Shown: positions 46,146 to 54,521 of the stretch, in pieces
Position numbering within the stretch: the first letter of the stretch is position 1
Layout: each line of letters opens with the position of its first letter
Origin: Spirochaetales bacterium
GTDB lineage: Bacteria > Spirochaetota > Spirochaetia > DSM-27196 > Salinispiraceae
NCBI GenBank assembly: GCA_009991955.1
Contig: JAACWS010000024.1
Coordinates: 26,410 to 90,409 of the forward strand
Direction: 5' to 3'
Length of the DNA stretch: 64,000 bases
The notes under the pieces: model-generated
The model's database searches: none
Seen by the model: the letters and a program-made list of their open reading frames with translations, nothing else
What the model was told of the DNA's origin: nothing
Translations under genes and position numbers: made by a program

Positions 46146-46800
46146 CTAAAGTTCACCCTGGGGTGAATCTTCGTAAAGCTTCCCAGATTCGGTGTCTTGG
46201 TACCGAGCATAGGTCTTGGTCGATCGTACTCCCTCCCTTTGGCCAGTTCCCGGGCTCACCGAGGGCCATCGAAGGGGATCGGTGGATTGTCCTTGGGCCG
46301 AGAAGGTTCGAACCACGACCCACAGGTCTCGTTTTCCTGTAACGACTCGCTCGGATCCTACCTGGACCCTCTCGGTTCTCCCAGTCGGTTCGTCGAACTA
46401 GCTGTTCTTCCTCGAGGTCGATATTCCGTTCTCAGCCCGCTTCCTCAACGACCAGAGGAATTTCTTTTACCGCGAAGAGTCCCCAAAGGAGAAATCCGAG
46501 TCCCAGAGCTGCCAGGAGGCTTGTTCCGAGAATAAGGGGCTTTCGATTTCTTGGAGCTGGTGGCTTTGTTTCTTTCGAGTTCGATAACTCTTTCTGGGCT
46601 CGGGCTTGAGAATCACCCTTGGTTGCTCCACATTGCCGGCAGGAGTCGAGGGACGCACGATTATCGGTTCCACAAAAACTGCAGGTCCAGTCAGCGCCCC
46701 TTATTTGGTGTAGAACAGTGGGAGCAGTCCCGCCAACCTTCTCTTACCGCCATTCGACGAGTCTCCCTGGTGTAATTCTACCACAAAGGGTACACTTTTC
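46146..46800 (-). pseudogene. Decayed zinc-ribbon/transmembrane protein gene
   Basis: Fills most of the 750-bp space between phoH and the amidohydrolase gene. Pieces read in different frames: CTLC (46783-46794), CSHC (46715-46726), CSFC (46672-46683) and CRQC (46630-46641), then a membrane helix (~46545-46470, LILGTSLLAALGLGFLLW), then after two more breaks ERVVTGKRDLWVVVRTFSAQ and YARYQDTESGKLYEDS ending at TAG 46146-46148. CTLC and CSFC share a frame but an in-frame TAA (46744-46746) separates them, and CSHC lies in another, as expected from a -1 followed by a +1 change. No start codon precedes CTLC. Family: zinc-ribbon membrane proteins with a TGKRD-type C-terminal region. The remaining bases 46056-46145 show nothing else. 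Confidence 0.6.
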
Positions 46801-46802
46801 TT

Positions 46803-47993
46803 ATGCGAATTTCGACCCAACAGGTGAGTGATCTGGCCAAGTCCTCCACAACTAAAACCGTCCAACGCCGGCGCCACATGCACCGGTACCCCGAGTTATC
46901 CTTCCAAGAAGTGCAAACCTCGAGCTGGATAGGTAAAGAACTCGAGGCCTTGGGGATTCCATACCTTGCTGCCCGAGGGAACTACGGGTTGCGTGCTATT
47001 CTCGATAGGGGACCCGGTCCGATCATCGCCCTTCGGGCTGATTTTGATGCCCTACCAATCCAGGAGTTGAATGAGGTTGATTTTGCCAGCACCTACCCAG
47101 GGGTAATGCACGCCTGCGGACACGACGTACATACCTCAGTTTTGTTGACCGCCCTGGAAGTTCTTGCATCCCTGCCCGGATGGTCGGGAAAGGTCATTGG
47201 AATCTTTCAACCGGGAGAAGAGGTGAATCCCGGAGGAGCAAAGACCCTCATAAAAGAGGGGTTTCTTGAGAATCCCCGGCCGGGAATCATCTTGGGCGAG
47301 CATATTAACCCCCAGCTCGAGGCTGGAACCGTGGGCTTTCGACCGGGGCTCATGATGGCCAGTGCCGACGAAATCAACATAACCATCCGAGGTAAGGGGG
47401 GCCACGCAGCCAGTCCCCATTTGACAATCGACCCCATTGCCATCGCAGCCCAAACCCTCGTAAGCCTGCAGCAAGTCGTTAGTCGAGCGGCCAATCCCGA
47501 GACCCCAAGCGTGTTAAGTTTTGGCAAGATCCTTGGTAACGGGGCGATGAACGTAATACCCGACACGGTCGAGATTGCGGGAACTTTTCGAACCGTCGAC
47601 GAGTCTTGGAGGGCCGATGCCCTGGCACGAATATCTCGCCTCGTAACCGAGACTGCCCGGGCCTTCGGGGCCGAAGCGGATTGTAGAATCGATACCGGTG
47701 GGTACCCGGTGGTCCGTAACGATATGGACCTAACCCAGCGGGCAAAGGAGGGGGCCATCGAATACCTCGGTGAACAGAAGGTGATCGATCTTCCCCTGGT
47801 AATGTGGGCCGAAGATTTTGCCTATTACGCTCAGGTTATTCCTGGTTGTTTCTATAACTTGGGGGTTGGTAATGCTTCTCGGGGATGGACCAGTTCCCTT
47901 CACAGTCCTACCCTCATGATCGACGAGGTATCCCTCGAGACTGGTGTTGGCACTATGGTGTGGTTAACCCTGAGGGAATTAGGCGCTACTTAG
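46803..47993 (+). CDS. M20D-family amidohydrolase (HipO/IAA-amino acid hydrolase type)
   Basis: 396 aa. Metal-site motifs: RADFDALPIQE, GVMHACGHDVHTS, FQPGEEVNPGGAKTLI, the lid domain around GKGGHAASPH, and MWAEDFAYYAQ plus LHSP at the end. Such enzymes hydrolyse N-acyl amino acids or similar amides, using one or two divalent metals. No signal peptide. The gene lies between two decayed genes; TACACT is 6 nt before the ATG and there is no Shine-Dalgarno, so it may be leaderless. Substrate unknown. Confidence 0.92.
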   Translation: MRISTQQVSDLAKSSTTKTVQRRRHMHRYPELSFQEVQTSSWIGKELEALGIPYLAARGNYGLRAILDRGPGPIIALRADFDALPIQELNEVDFASTYPGVMHACGHDVHTSVLLTALEVLASLPGWSGKVIGIFQPGEEVNPGGAKTLIKEGFLENPRPGIILGEHINPQLEAGTVGFRPGLMMASADEINITIRGKGGHAASPHLTIDPIAIAAQTLVSLQQVVSRAANPETPSVLSFGKILGNGAMNVIPDTVEIAGTFRTVDESWRADALARISRLVTETARAFGAEADCRIDTGGYPVVRNDMDLTQRAKEGAIEYLGEQKVIDLPLVMWAEDFAYYAQVIPGCFYNLGVGNASRGWTSSLHSPTLMIDEVSLETGVGTMVWLTLRELGAT

Positions 47994-48635
47994 TTCCGAA
48001 GCCCTTGGACCGAACAAAGAACCAAAGAAATCCGAAGGCCAAGGTTCCTAATCCCCCCCCAAACCGCCAGAAGGTCGATAAAAAACGCCAGGCTTACACA
48101 ACCTACCAGGCCCATTACCCCAACCCAGGGATGAAAGAGCGATTGCTCCCGAGGAATAGCCAGGGCTGCAGCTCCGGTAATTCCGTAGTACAACAACACC
48201 GTGAAGGCGCTGGATGAAGACCCCGATGAGTCCGCTGGCAAAAAGAAGCGGGCGCCAGAATTCGGGGGACACATCGAGAAGGGTTTTTGGGGTGGAGCCT
48301 TCCCCAACCATGAGAACCCGCCCAAGAGCTGCAACCTGGTAGACCGGGATTGTTGTCACGAGGGCGAAAAGGGTAATGGACACCAGCAAGAAGTTCACCC
48401 TATTTGTTCGTTTTACTCCCAATAGGGTAAGGAGGGTGAGTACAACGAGTAAGAGACCTGCAATAAACCGTGGGTTGAGGATTACTCCGAAGGCCAAGGG
48501 GAGGCTCACAAACACCCGGGTTCCAAGTGTAGAACCGAGCCCAAGTAGGAAGGCTTCGCCGAGGCTGATGTTCTATCTAAAGGTTAGGTTTACGATTGGA
48601 ATCTCCTTAATTGGTCGGCCAAAGTTTCCTGCCAC
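47986..48635 (-). pseudogene. Interrupted polytopic membrane protein gene
   Basis: Between the amidohydrolase and the gene at 48780, the minus strand encodes five or six hydrophobic helices split over several frames. A possible GTG start at 48635 leads to TAG at 48573-48575. The same frame continues (FVSLPLAFGVIL, FIAGLLLVVLTLLTLLGV, FALVTTIPVYQVAAL) to about 48215, where the reading shifts to AFTVLLYYGITGAAALAIPR. A G8 tract (48053-48060) then puts the last helix (LGTLAFGFLWFFVRSKGFG) out of frame; seven Gs would restore it to a TAG at 47986. Three lesions suggest a pseudogene. Family not recognised. Bases 48636-48779 hold the 36-bp element and promoter sequence. Confidence 0.5.
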
Positions 48636-48665
48636 TATACAAGACGGGTACCTCTAGAAACCCTT

Positions 48666-48701
48666 CAACTTAGCCAGAAAACCTGGATATAGAGGTCCCC
48701 A
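48666..48701 (+). promoter_or_regulatory. 36-bp shared upstream element, copy 2
   Basis: CAACTTAGCCAGAAAAC + 6 bases + ATAGAGGTCCCCA, identical to copy 1 at 18282-18317 in both blocks (30 of 30 fixed positions). It ends 78 nt before the start at 48780. Confidence 0.5.
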
Positions 48702-48779
48702 AGAGATCAATTCGAGCGAAAATACGAAAGATCAGGGGTTTTGCTGGAAAACTGGCCATTGTGGACCTAAAATGGTGGC

Positions 48780-50975
48780 ATGGAAAAAGTGTTTGTCAGT
48801 CGGGGGGTGTACTACGTCCTCATACCCGAGGCCGATCTACGGGTCTTGTGTGGGTGCCCACCGGATGTGACAAAACATCTGATGAAGCGGGGAATAATAA
48901 CCCAAAAAGTATGGGACAAGGGCCTGTACGAGACTGGCCCCAATGCACTTCTCTTGTCAGATGTTTCGGTCCAGGGAGGTAAACTTTCGAACCTGGGCGA
49001 GTTTCCAATCCTCCAAATGTTCTACAACCAAGGTATGATTATTCCAAACCATCCGGGGAACAAGGGCACCAAGCCGCTCATTATTGGTACCAAGAGTCAG
49101 GTAAAAGCTTTACAAGAGTATCTGTTTCGAGGAACCTATGGGCTGGCCAATGAGGAAGAAGTCCGGGCTTCGGGGGTCGATAAAGAAAGGGCCCAAGAAG
49201 TTATTCGCATAAAACTCGCTTTCGCCTTTGGGAAGATTCGTCGTAGCGAGGAACTTCTAGACTCGGTTATTCTTGAACAGGATCCGGTGCAATTGGCCCC
49301 AGGTTTGACCCTTTGGCGGGAGAAAACAAACATTTTTTATTTTGACTATAACGGTCAGACCTTGGAAGTAAACCTCAATCTGGAAGAGGGTGAAACCTAC
49401 GACTCTCCTGTGAGTTTGGATTTTCATAAGGTGAATAGGGAGTACTTCTCGGTAATCCACATTGGCGAAGGAAATGGATGGGATACTGAACGCCCCTGTA
49501 TGTCGAGTATTGTTACCTTCCAGGGCAAGCTCTACCTCATTGATACGGGGCCGAATATTATCGATAGCCTTACTGCTCTGGGAATTAGTGTTAACGAGAT
49601 CGAAGGAATATTCCACTCCCACGCCCACGACGATCATTTTGCGGGATTGACGAGCATGATTCGCTCGGACCATCGAATAAAGTACTACGCGACCCCCTAC
49701 GTTCGAAATGGGGTTATGAAAAAGCTATCGGCTATTACCGGCATGGATGCGTCTCGTTTTGAACAAATATTTGATGTCCGAGATCTGGTTTCTGAAGAAT
49801 GGAACGATATCGAAGGGCTCGAGGTAAAGCCCCTCTTTTCGTTACATCCCGTAGAGACCACCCTTTTCTTTTTTAGGACCCTCTGGGCCGGTGGATACAA
49901 AACCTACAATCATTTGGCCGACATTGCTTCGGACCTGGTTATGCGGAGTCTCTTAATCGATGCCCCGAACGCTACCGACTATTCGAAGGCGCTCTATACG
50001 GAGATGGCTCAAGATCTTCGTACTCCCGCAGACGTCAAAAAAATTGATATAGGCGGTGGAATGATCCACGGCGAGGCGAAGGACTTTAAGGGCGACAAAA
50101 GTAAAAAGATCATCCTGGCCCACGTAAATCGGAGCCTAACTACCGCGGAAAAAGAAATTGGCTCCAATGCGAGTTTTGGCCAAGAGGATATTCTGATACC
50201 TGCCCAACAAGACTACGTCCGAAAGGCCGCAGCAAAATACTTGCATAGATACTTTCCCAGTGCTCGAAGTAGCGAACTTCAGATGCTTCTAAATTGTTCG
50301 AGTAGACTTTTCAACCCCGGTTATATTATTCAAAAGAAAGGCCAGGTTCCAACCCACGTCTACCTGGTTATTACCGGGGTTGCAGAGCTCATTCAGGCCG
50401 ACCTAAAGCTCGAGTATATGCTCTCGGCCGGAACGCTCATCGGGGAACTTGACGCCTTGGGGGGAGACAGTACCCGATTTACCTATCGAACCAGGAGCTA
50501 CGTGAACGTGCTCGAGATTCCCGCTGAACTCTACCGCCCCTTTATTCAGAGGAATGCGAACCTGGAACGAATTCGCCAAATAGCCTCGGATATGCTTTTA
50601 CTCCAGTCGACCCAGTTATTCGGCGAAATGGTGAGTTCTCCGGTCCTCCATCAAGTAGCCGCCCAGACTAGCCGTCGGCACCTCAAAGCCGGCGAGGTTT
50701 TATCGACCTTCGATGAGGGCCTTCTGTGGATGGTCGAAGAAGGCATGGCAGCCCTTTTCTTGGAGAATAAAGAAATTGAAAAACTCTCGGTCGGGGAGTT
50801 CTTTGGAGAACACAGTCATAACCCCCGAGTTCCCCAGGGGAAAGTACGGGTCTTGTTTACCGAAGAAACCCAGGTACTCACTGTACCCCTTGGTCTCTTG
50901 GATAAAATTCCAATCCTGGAATGGAAGATGCTCGAACTCTGTGACCGGCGGTTGAGAATTTGTAAAGGAAAGTAA
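48780..50975 (+). CDS. Metallo-beta-lactamase-fold protein with cyclic-nucleotide-binding domains
   Basis: 731 aa. The N-terminal ~185 residues are unassigned. Residues ~205-480 are an MBL fold with HSHAHDDHFAG (~279-289), a DTGPN strand before it, LHPVETT and LIDAPN later, so metal ligands appear present though the spacing is long. Residues ~500-620 form a cyclic-nucleotide-binding beta-roll (KKGQVPTHVYLVITGVAELI, GTLIGELDALGG) and ~640-725 a second, less conserved one (VGEFFGEHSH). Probably a hydrolase or oxygen/NO-type sensor gated by cNMP; reaction unknown. It carries the second copy of the 36-bp element upstream and starts an otherwise monocistronic unit. Confidence 0.8.
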   Translation: MEKVFVSRGVYYVLIPEADLRVLCGCPPDVTKHLMKRGIITQKVWDKGLYETGPNALLLSDVSVQGGKLSNLGEFPILQMFYNQGMIIPNHPGNKGTKPLIIGTKSQVKALQEYLFRGTYGLANEEEVRASGVDKERAQEVIRIKLAFAFGKIRRSEELLDSVILEQDPVQLAPGLTLWREKTNIFYFDYNGQTLEVNLNLEEGETYDSPVSLDFHKVNREYFSVIHIGEGNGWDTERPCMSSIVTFQGKLYLIDTGPNIIDSLTALGISVNEIEGIFHSHAHDDHFAGLTSMIRSDHRIKYYATPYVRNGVMKKLSAITGMDASRFEQIFDVRDLVSEEWNDIEGLEVKPLFSLHPVETTLFFFRTLWAGGYKTYNHLADIASDLVMRSLLIDAPNATDYSKALYTEMAQDLRTPADVKKIDIGGGMIHGEAKDFKGDKSKKIILAHVNRSLTTAEKEIGSNASFGQEDILIPAQQDYVRKAAAKYLHRYFPSARSSELQMLLNCSSRLFNPGYIIQKKGQVPTHVYLVITGVAELIQADLKLEYMLSAGTLIGELDALGGDSTRFTYRTRSYVNVLEIPAELYRPFIQRNANLERIRQIASDMLLLQSTQLFGEMVSSPVLHQVAAQTSRRHLKAGEVLSTFDEGLLWMVEEGMAALFLENKEIEKLSVGEFFGEHSHNPRVPQGKVRVLFTEETQVLTVPLGLLDKIPILEWKMLELCDRRLRICKGK

Positions 50976-51021
50976 GTTTTAGATGGCGATCACCTTCGAC
51001 TAGAGGTCCCGGGTACCTAAT

Positions 51022-51050
51022 TTGTAACTTTCTTCCCCGGCTGATACACT
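51022..51050 (+). promoter_or_regulatory. Promoter of the MATE-hydrolase operon, near-leaderless
   Basis: TTGTAA (51022-51027), 17-nt spacer, TACACT (51045-51050). The ATG follows after 10 nt, without a Shine-Dalgarno sequence between. Confidence 0.55.
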
Positions 51051-51060
51051 CCTTTAACCC

Positions 51061-53151
51061 ATGAAAAAAGCGAAAACATCCCGCCGTCTCAGCGACCGGC
51101 CAGTACTTCTCGAGGGTGGGGTCAGCAAGGTTCTAGGCTCTATGGCTATTCCCCAAATGGGCGGAGTTCTGGGGCTCATTTTATATAACCTCGTAGACAC
51201 CTTCTACGTCGGAATGTTAGGAGCCGTTCCCCTGGCCGCTATTAGCTTTACCTTCCCCGTTGTGATGGTTGTCGGCGCCCTGGCTCAAGGGGTAGCCCAG
51301 GGTGCATCGGCTCTCATTTCCCGGACGATTGGTGAGGGTGACTCGACCGCCACCCGGAGGCTGGCTACCCACTCCATGGTGCTGGCTCTCGGATTAGTTT
51401 TTTTCGTGGCCGGAATAGGAATTGACACCATAGACCCTCTCTTTCAACTTCTGGGAGCCGGGGACGATGTACTTCCTTCCATTCGCGACTATATGGAGAT
51501 TTGGTATCCCGCGGTCATGTTTATAATAATGACCATGGTCGGGAACAATATTCTAAGGTCCACGGGGGAGGTAAAACTCCCGGGAATTATTATGCTTGTA
51601 GCCGCGGGCCTTAATGCCTTGTTAGATCCCTTTTTTATCTTCGGTCTGGGGCCCTTTCCCGAAATGGGGGTTCGGGGTGCTGCCCTGGCGACGGCCTTGG
51701 CTCGAAGCCTAACCCTTGGGGTTTCCCTCTACCTGCTGATTTTTCGTGAACGTCTATTAAAAGTGGACCGGGGTTCCCTCGGCCGGTTGTTCGAGAGTTG
51801 GCGGGGTATTCTCCATTTGGGGATTCCAATTACCGCGACTCGACTCATTGTCCCCCTCGGCGCGGGTCTGGTAACCCGGATCGTTGCCCAGTACGGAACC
51901 GGTGCGGTTGCGGGGTACGGGGTTGCCCATAGAATTGAGAGTTTTGCCCTGGCCTTCGTGAACTCCTTGTCGGTGGTCCTGGGGCCCTTTATTGGGCAAA
52001 ACAATGGTGCGGGGCGGAACGATAGGGTTCGTGAGGCTTTTTCGGCCAGTGCGAAGTTTTGTTTTTGGGTTGGGGGGATTAGTTTTGGGGTGCTATTACT
52101 AGTGCCAGAGTTGTTAGTTCGAATCTTTAATTCTGACCCCCAAGTAGTATACACCGGCGCCCTTTACCTTCGAATTGTGTCAGCGGCCTATGCCTTCCAA
52201 GGGTTGTACATGGTCATTGTGGCGGGGCTTAATGTCCTTCGACGGCCCTTTACGGCAGCGGGGCTAGGAATTTTTCAAATGTTTGGTCTAACTGTTCCCC
52301 TAGGACTTGTCTTTTCTTACTACTTTGGATTGCCTGGGTTGTTCGCGGCCGTTGCCATAAGCTATTTACTTTCGGGCCTAGCCAGTCACTGGGTTCTGAG
52401 TTTGGTTTTACGAGATCTTCCACCCTCAGTCCCTCTGGTCCTCCTCCACAATGGATTTGATAGTGCCAAGACCTGGGACCCGGTATTTCCCCATTTGCCC
52501 AAATGGGTACAGCCAATGGCCTTCGATCGAGAGGGATACGGGACCCGGTTCGACCCGGAGCATCATAGGGACCCGGTCGATATTGTTGAGGAGGGAGTGC
52601 AGGAACTGGATACTTTCGTGAACGAACACATCGGCCCGGATAAGACGTTTTTCCTCTGGGGCCACTGTGTAGGTGGAGCGATCGGGTTGGTTTGGGCTCA
52701 ACGAAACCCTGGGAGGCTTCTGGGATTCGTAGGAGAAGCCGTTGGTTTTGATAGCGACGAAAAATTGGCCGCCAAGAGTGCATGGTTACTGAGCGATCTT
52801 CGAGATCTACCCGAGACCTATCGTAGGCAATTCGAGGCTATGCACGGAGAAGGACAGGGAGACATTATTTGGTCAAGAATTTGTAATCACCAAGGTTCCT
52901 ATATCATGAACCCCGAGTACTCTATAATTCCAGAAATTGCCGGACTTTCTGTCCCATCATTTTTTCTCCAAGGGACCAAGGACGTGTACTTCACCCCCGA
53001 GTACTGCCGCCGGGGTGTTCAGGGGCTCCCAAACGCCCGGGTAGAAATAATCGAAAAAGGAAGTCATGATTTGCATCTCCAAGACCCTGAGGCCATTAGT
53101 CGTCGGGCTATTTCCTTTCTCGAAGAGGTGTTGAAGGAGGACAAACGATAA
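51061..53151 (+). CDS. MATE-family transporter fused to an alpha/beta hydrolase
   Basis: 696 aa in one frame. Residues 1-~445 are a complete MATE multidrug/toxin exporter with about twelve helices (VDTFYVGMLGAVPLAAIS, NNILRSTGEVKLPG, GPFIGQNNGAG). From ~450 an alpha/beta hydrolase follows: VPLVLLHNGFDSAKTWDPV, FFLWGHCVGGAIGLVWAQ with Cys536 at the nucleophile elbow, Asp641 in GTKDVYF and His669 in KGSHDLH, a Cys-Asp-His set as in dienelactone hydrolases. The hydrolase lacks the usual first strands, as if joined by deletion. In the membrane topology the domain would be cytoplasmic. The next gene starts on the last base of the stop (TAATG). Confidence 0.83.
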   Translation: MKKAKTSRRLSDRPVLLEGGVSKVLGSMAIPQMGGVLGLILYNLVDTFYVGMLGAVPLAAISFTFPVVMVVGALAQGVAQGASALISRTIGEGDSTATRRLATHSMVLALGLVFFVAGIGIDTIDPLFQLLGAGDDVLPSIRDYMEIWYPAVMFIIMTMVGNNILRSTGEVKLPGIIMLVAAGLNALLDPFFIFGLGPFPEMGVRGAALATALARSLTLGVSLYLLIFRERLLKVDRGSLGRLFESWRGILHLGIPITATRLIVPLGAGLVTRIVAQYGTGAVAGYGVAHRIESFALAFVNSLSVVLGPFIGQNNGAGRNDRVREAFSASAKFCFWVGGISFGVLLLVPELLVRIFNSDPQVVYTGALYLRIVSAAYAFQGLYMVIVAGLNVLRRPFTAAGLGIFQMFGLTVPLGLVFSYYFGLPGLFAAVAISYLLSGLASHWVLSLVLRDLPPSVPLVLLHNGFDSAKTWDPVFPHLPKWVQPMAFDREGYGTRFDPEHHRDPVDIVEEGVQELDTFVNEHIGPDKTFFLWGHCVGGAIGLVWAQRNPGRLLGFVGEAVGFDSDEKLAAKSAWLLSDLRDLPETYRRQFEAMHGEGQGDIIWSRICNHQGSYIMNPEYSIIPEIAGLSVPSFFLQGTKDVYFTPEYCRRGVQGLPNARVEIIEKGSHDLHLQDPEAISRRAISFLEEVLKEDKR

Positions 53152-54521
53152 TGACCGCCCAGTCCCTAGAAGTTGAACGATTTCGCCAGGCCCTACAAAT
53201 TCCAACCCTTACCCCCGGCGAGGGAGTCAAAGCAGACAATAATCTGAAGGCTTTTCAGAATTTCTTGCTCACATCGTATCCCGAGTTTTGTAAGGTGGCC
53301 GAAGTTCAGATTCTGGATGATTTTGGCCTATGGTTCTGCTGGAGGGCGAAAAATCCAGAAAAACTTCCGGTGCTTTTCATGGCCCATTACGATGTGGTCC
53401 CCGTCGAAGCAGAAAAATGGTCCTTTCCTCCCTTTAGTGCCAAAATCTCCTACGATGAAGCAACTGGTCAGGATACAGTCTACGCCCGCGGTACCCTCGA
53501 CACAAAAAATACCCTCATCGGACTCATGGAGGCAGTCGAAGCCCTGGCGACCAAGGGCTTTTTACCTCGAAGAGATATATACCTCGCCTTTGGAGGAGAT
53601 GAAGAACGAAACGGTATTCGTGGGGCTCGAAACATTGCCCGGGAACTGGAAAGCCGGGGAATTCGGTTCGAGTGGGTGCTCGACGAAGGCAGTGTTGTAG
53701 CCGATGGGAGTCTCAAGGCAGCCCGTTCACCCCTAGGTTTGGTAGCGGTGGAAGAAAAAGGGTACATGAACCTGGTGCTGTCGGTCGCCCAGGCTCCTGG
53801 TCATAGCGCTCGGCCTCCGAAAGTGCAAGCCGCGGCCATCCTTGGAAAGGCATTAGAACGGGTAGCTCGATTAAGGGCTCGTCCCCGACTTATTCCTTCG
53901 GTTGATGGTTTTTTTCGGGGATTAGCCCCTCATGTCGACAAGCTCACTGGCCTTCTGCTCTCCCAGCCCCGGCTTTTCTGGCCGATTATTCATCGGGCGA
54001 TGGCCCAAAACCCTGCAGTGTCTGCGATGTTTCGCACTACCACTGCTCTTACAACCCTCGAAGGAAGTAGTGCAGAAAACGTGCTCCCCTCGGAAGTCCG
54101 GGGAGTTGTAAACTGCCGAATCCTCCCGGGGGACACCACCGAAGGTACCCTAGAACGAGTTCGTCGTCTAGTTGCCGATCCCCGAGTAAGGGTAGAGTAT
54201 CACCCCGACTTCTTGGTCGACGAACCGGTCGAACTGCATCCCGATTATGTTGGCGATAAAATCGAGAATCTTCCAGGCTGGAAACCACTCAAAGCCACAA
54301 TAGAAGAGGTTTTCCCGGGGTGTCCGGTCATACCCTATTTGAACACTGCCCAGACCGATTCCCGCCACTACGCCCGGTTGGCCCCATCGATCCTCCGATT
54401 CGCCCCGGTCAAGCTAACTCCCGAGGAAATCGATACGATCCATGGACACGATGAGAGAATTTCGGTAGAAAATTTTCTAACGGCTATTCGATTCTTTACC
54501 CGGCTTCTGGAGGAATTATGA
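53151..54521 (+). CDS. M20-family metallopeptidase (carboxypeptidase S-like)
   Basis: 456 aa. FMAHYDVVPVE (His78 and Asp80), RGTLDTKNTLIGLMEAVEAL (bridging Asp near 117), FGGDEERNG (Glu pair ~150), and LDEGSVV carry the zinc ligands and catalytic Glu of the CPS1/ArgE-type M20A peptidases; GHSARPP is in the lid. It should cleave C-terminal or N-acyl amino acids from small peptides. No signal peptide. It overlaps the preceding stop by one base and the next ATG by four, so it is cotranslated with the exporter-hydrolase and the YfcC-type carrier, suggesting peptide catabolism. Confidence 0.9.
   Translation: MTAQSLEVERFRQALQIPTLTPGEGVKADNNLKAFQNFLLTSYPEFCKVAEVQILDDFGLWFCWRAKNPEKLPVLFMAHYDVVPVEAEKWSFPPFSAKISYDEATGQDTVYARGTLDTKNTLIGLMEAVEALATKGFLPRRDIYLAFGGDEERNGIRGARNIARELESRGIRFEWVLDEGSVVADGSLKAARSPLGLVAVEEKGYMNLVLSVAQAPGHSARPPKVQAAAILGKALERVARLRARPRLIPSVDGFFRGLAPHVDKLTGLLLSQPRLFWPIIHRAMAQNPAVSAMFRTTTALTTLEGSSAENVLPSEVRGVVNCRILPGDTTEGTLERVRRLVADPRVRVEYHPDFLVDEPVELHPDYVGDKIENLPGWKPLKATIEEVFPGCPVIPYLNTAQTDSRHYARLAPSILRFAPVKLTPEEIDTIHGHDERISVENFLTAIRFFTRLLEEL

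Noticed and set aside
46152..46167. Palindrome TTCACCC-TG-GGGTGAA as a terminator
   Set aside because: No T-run follows on either strand and it lies in the coding remnant of the decayed gene.
46300..46330. GGTTCGAACC resembling a tRNA T-loop
   Set aside because: The flanking bases do not pair as a T-stem, no acceptor or anticodon arm fits, and the bases are part of the decayed zinc-ribbon gene.
46197..46535. Plus-strand 112-codon open frame between phoH and the amidohydrolase gene
   Set aside because: No protein-like pattern; the opposite strand carries recognisable remnants of a zinc-ribbon membrane protein.
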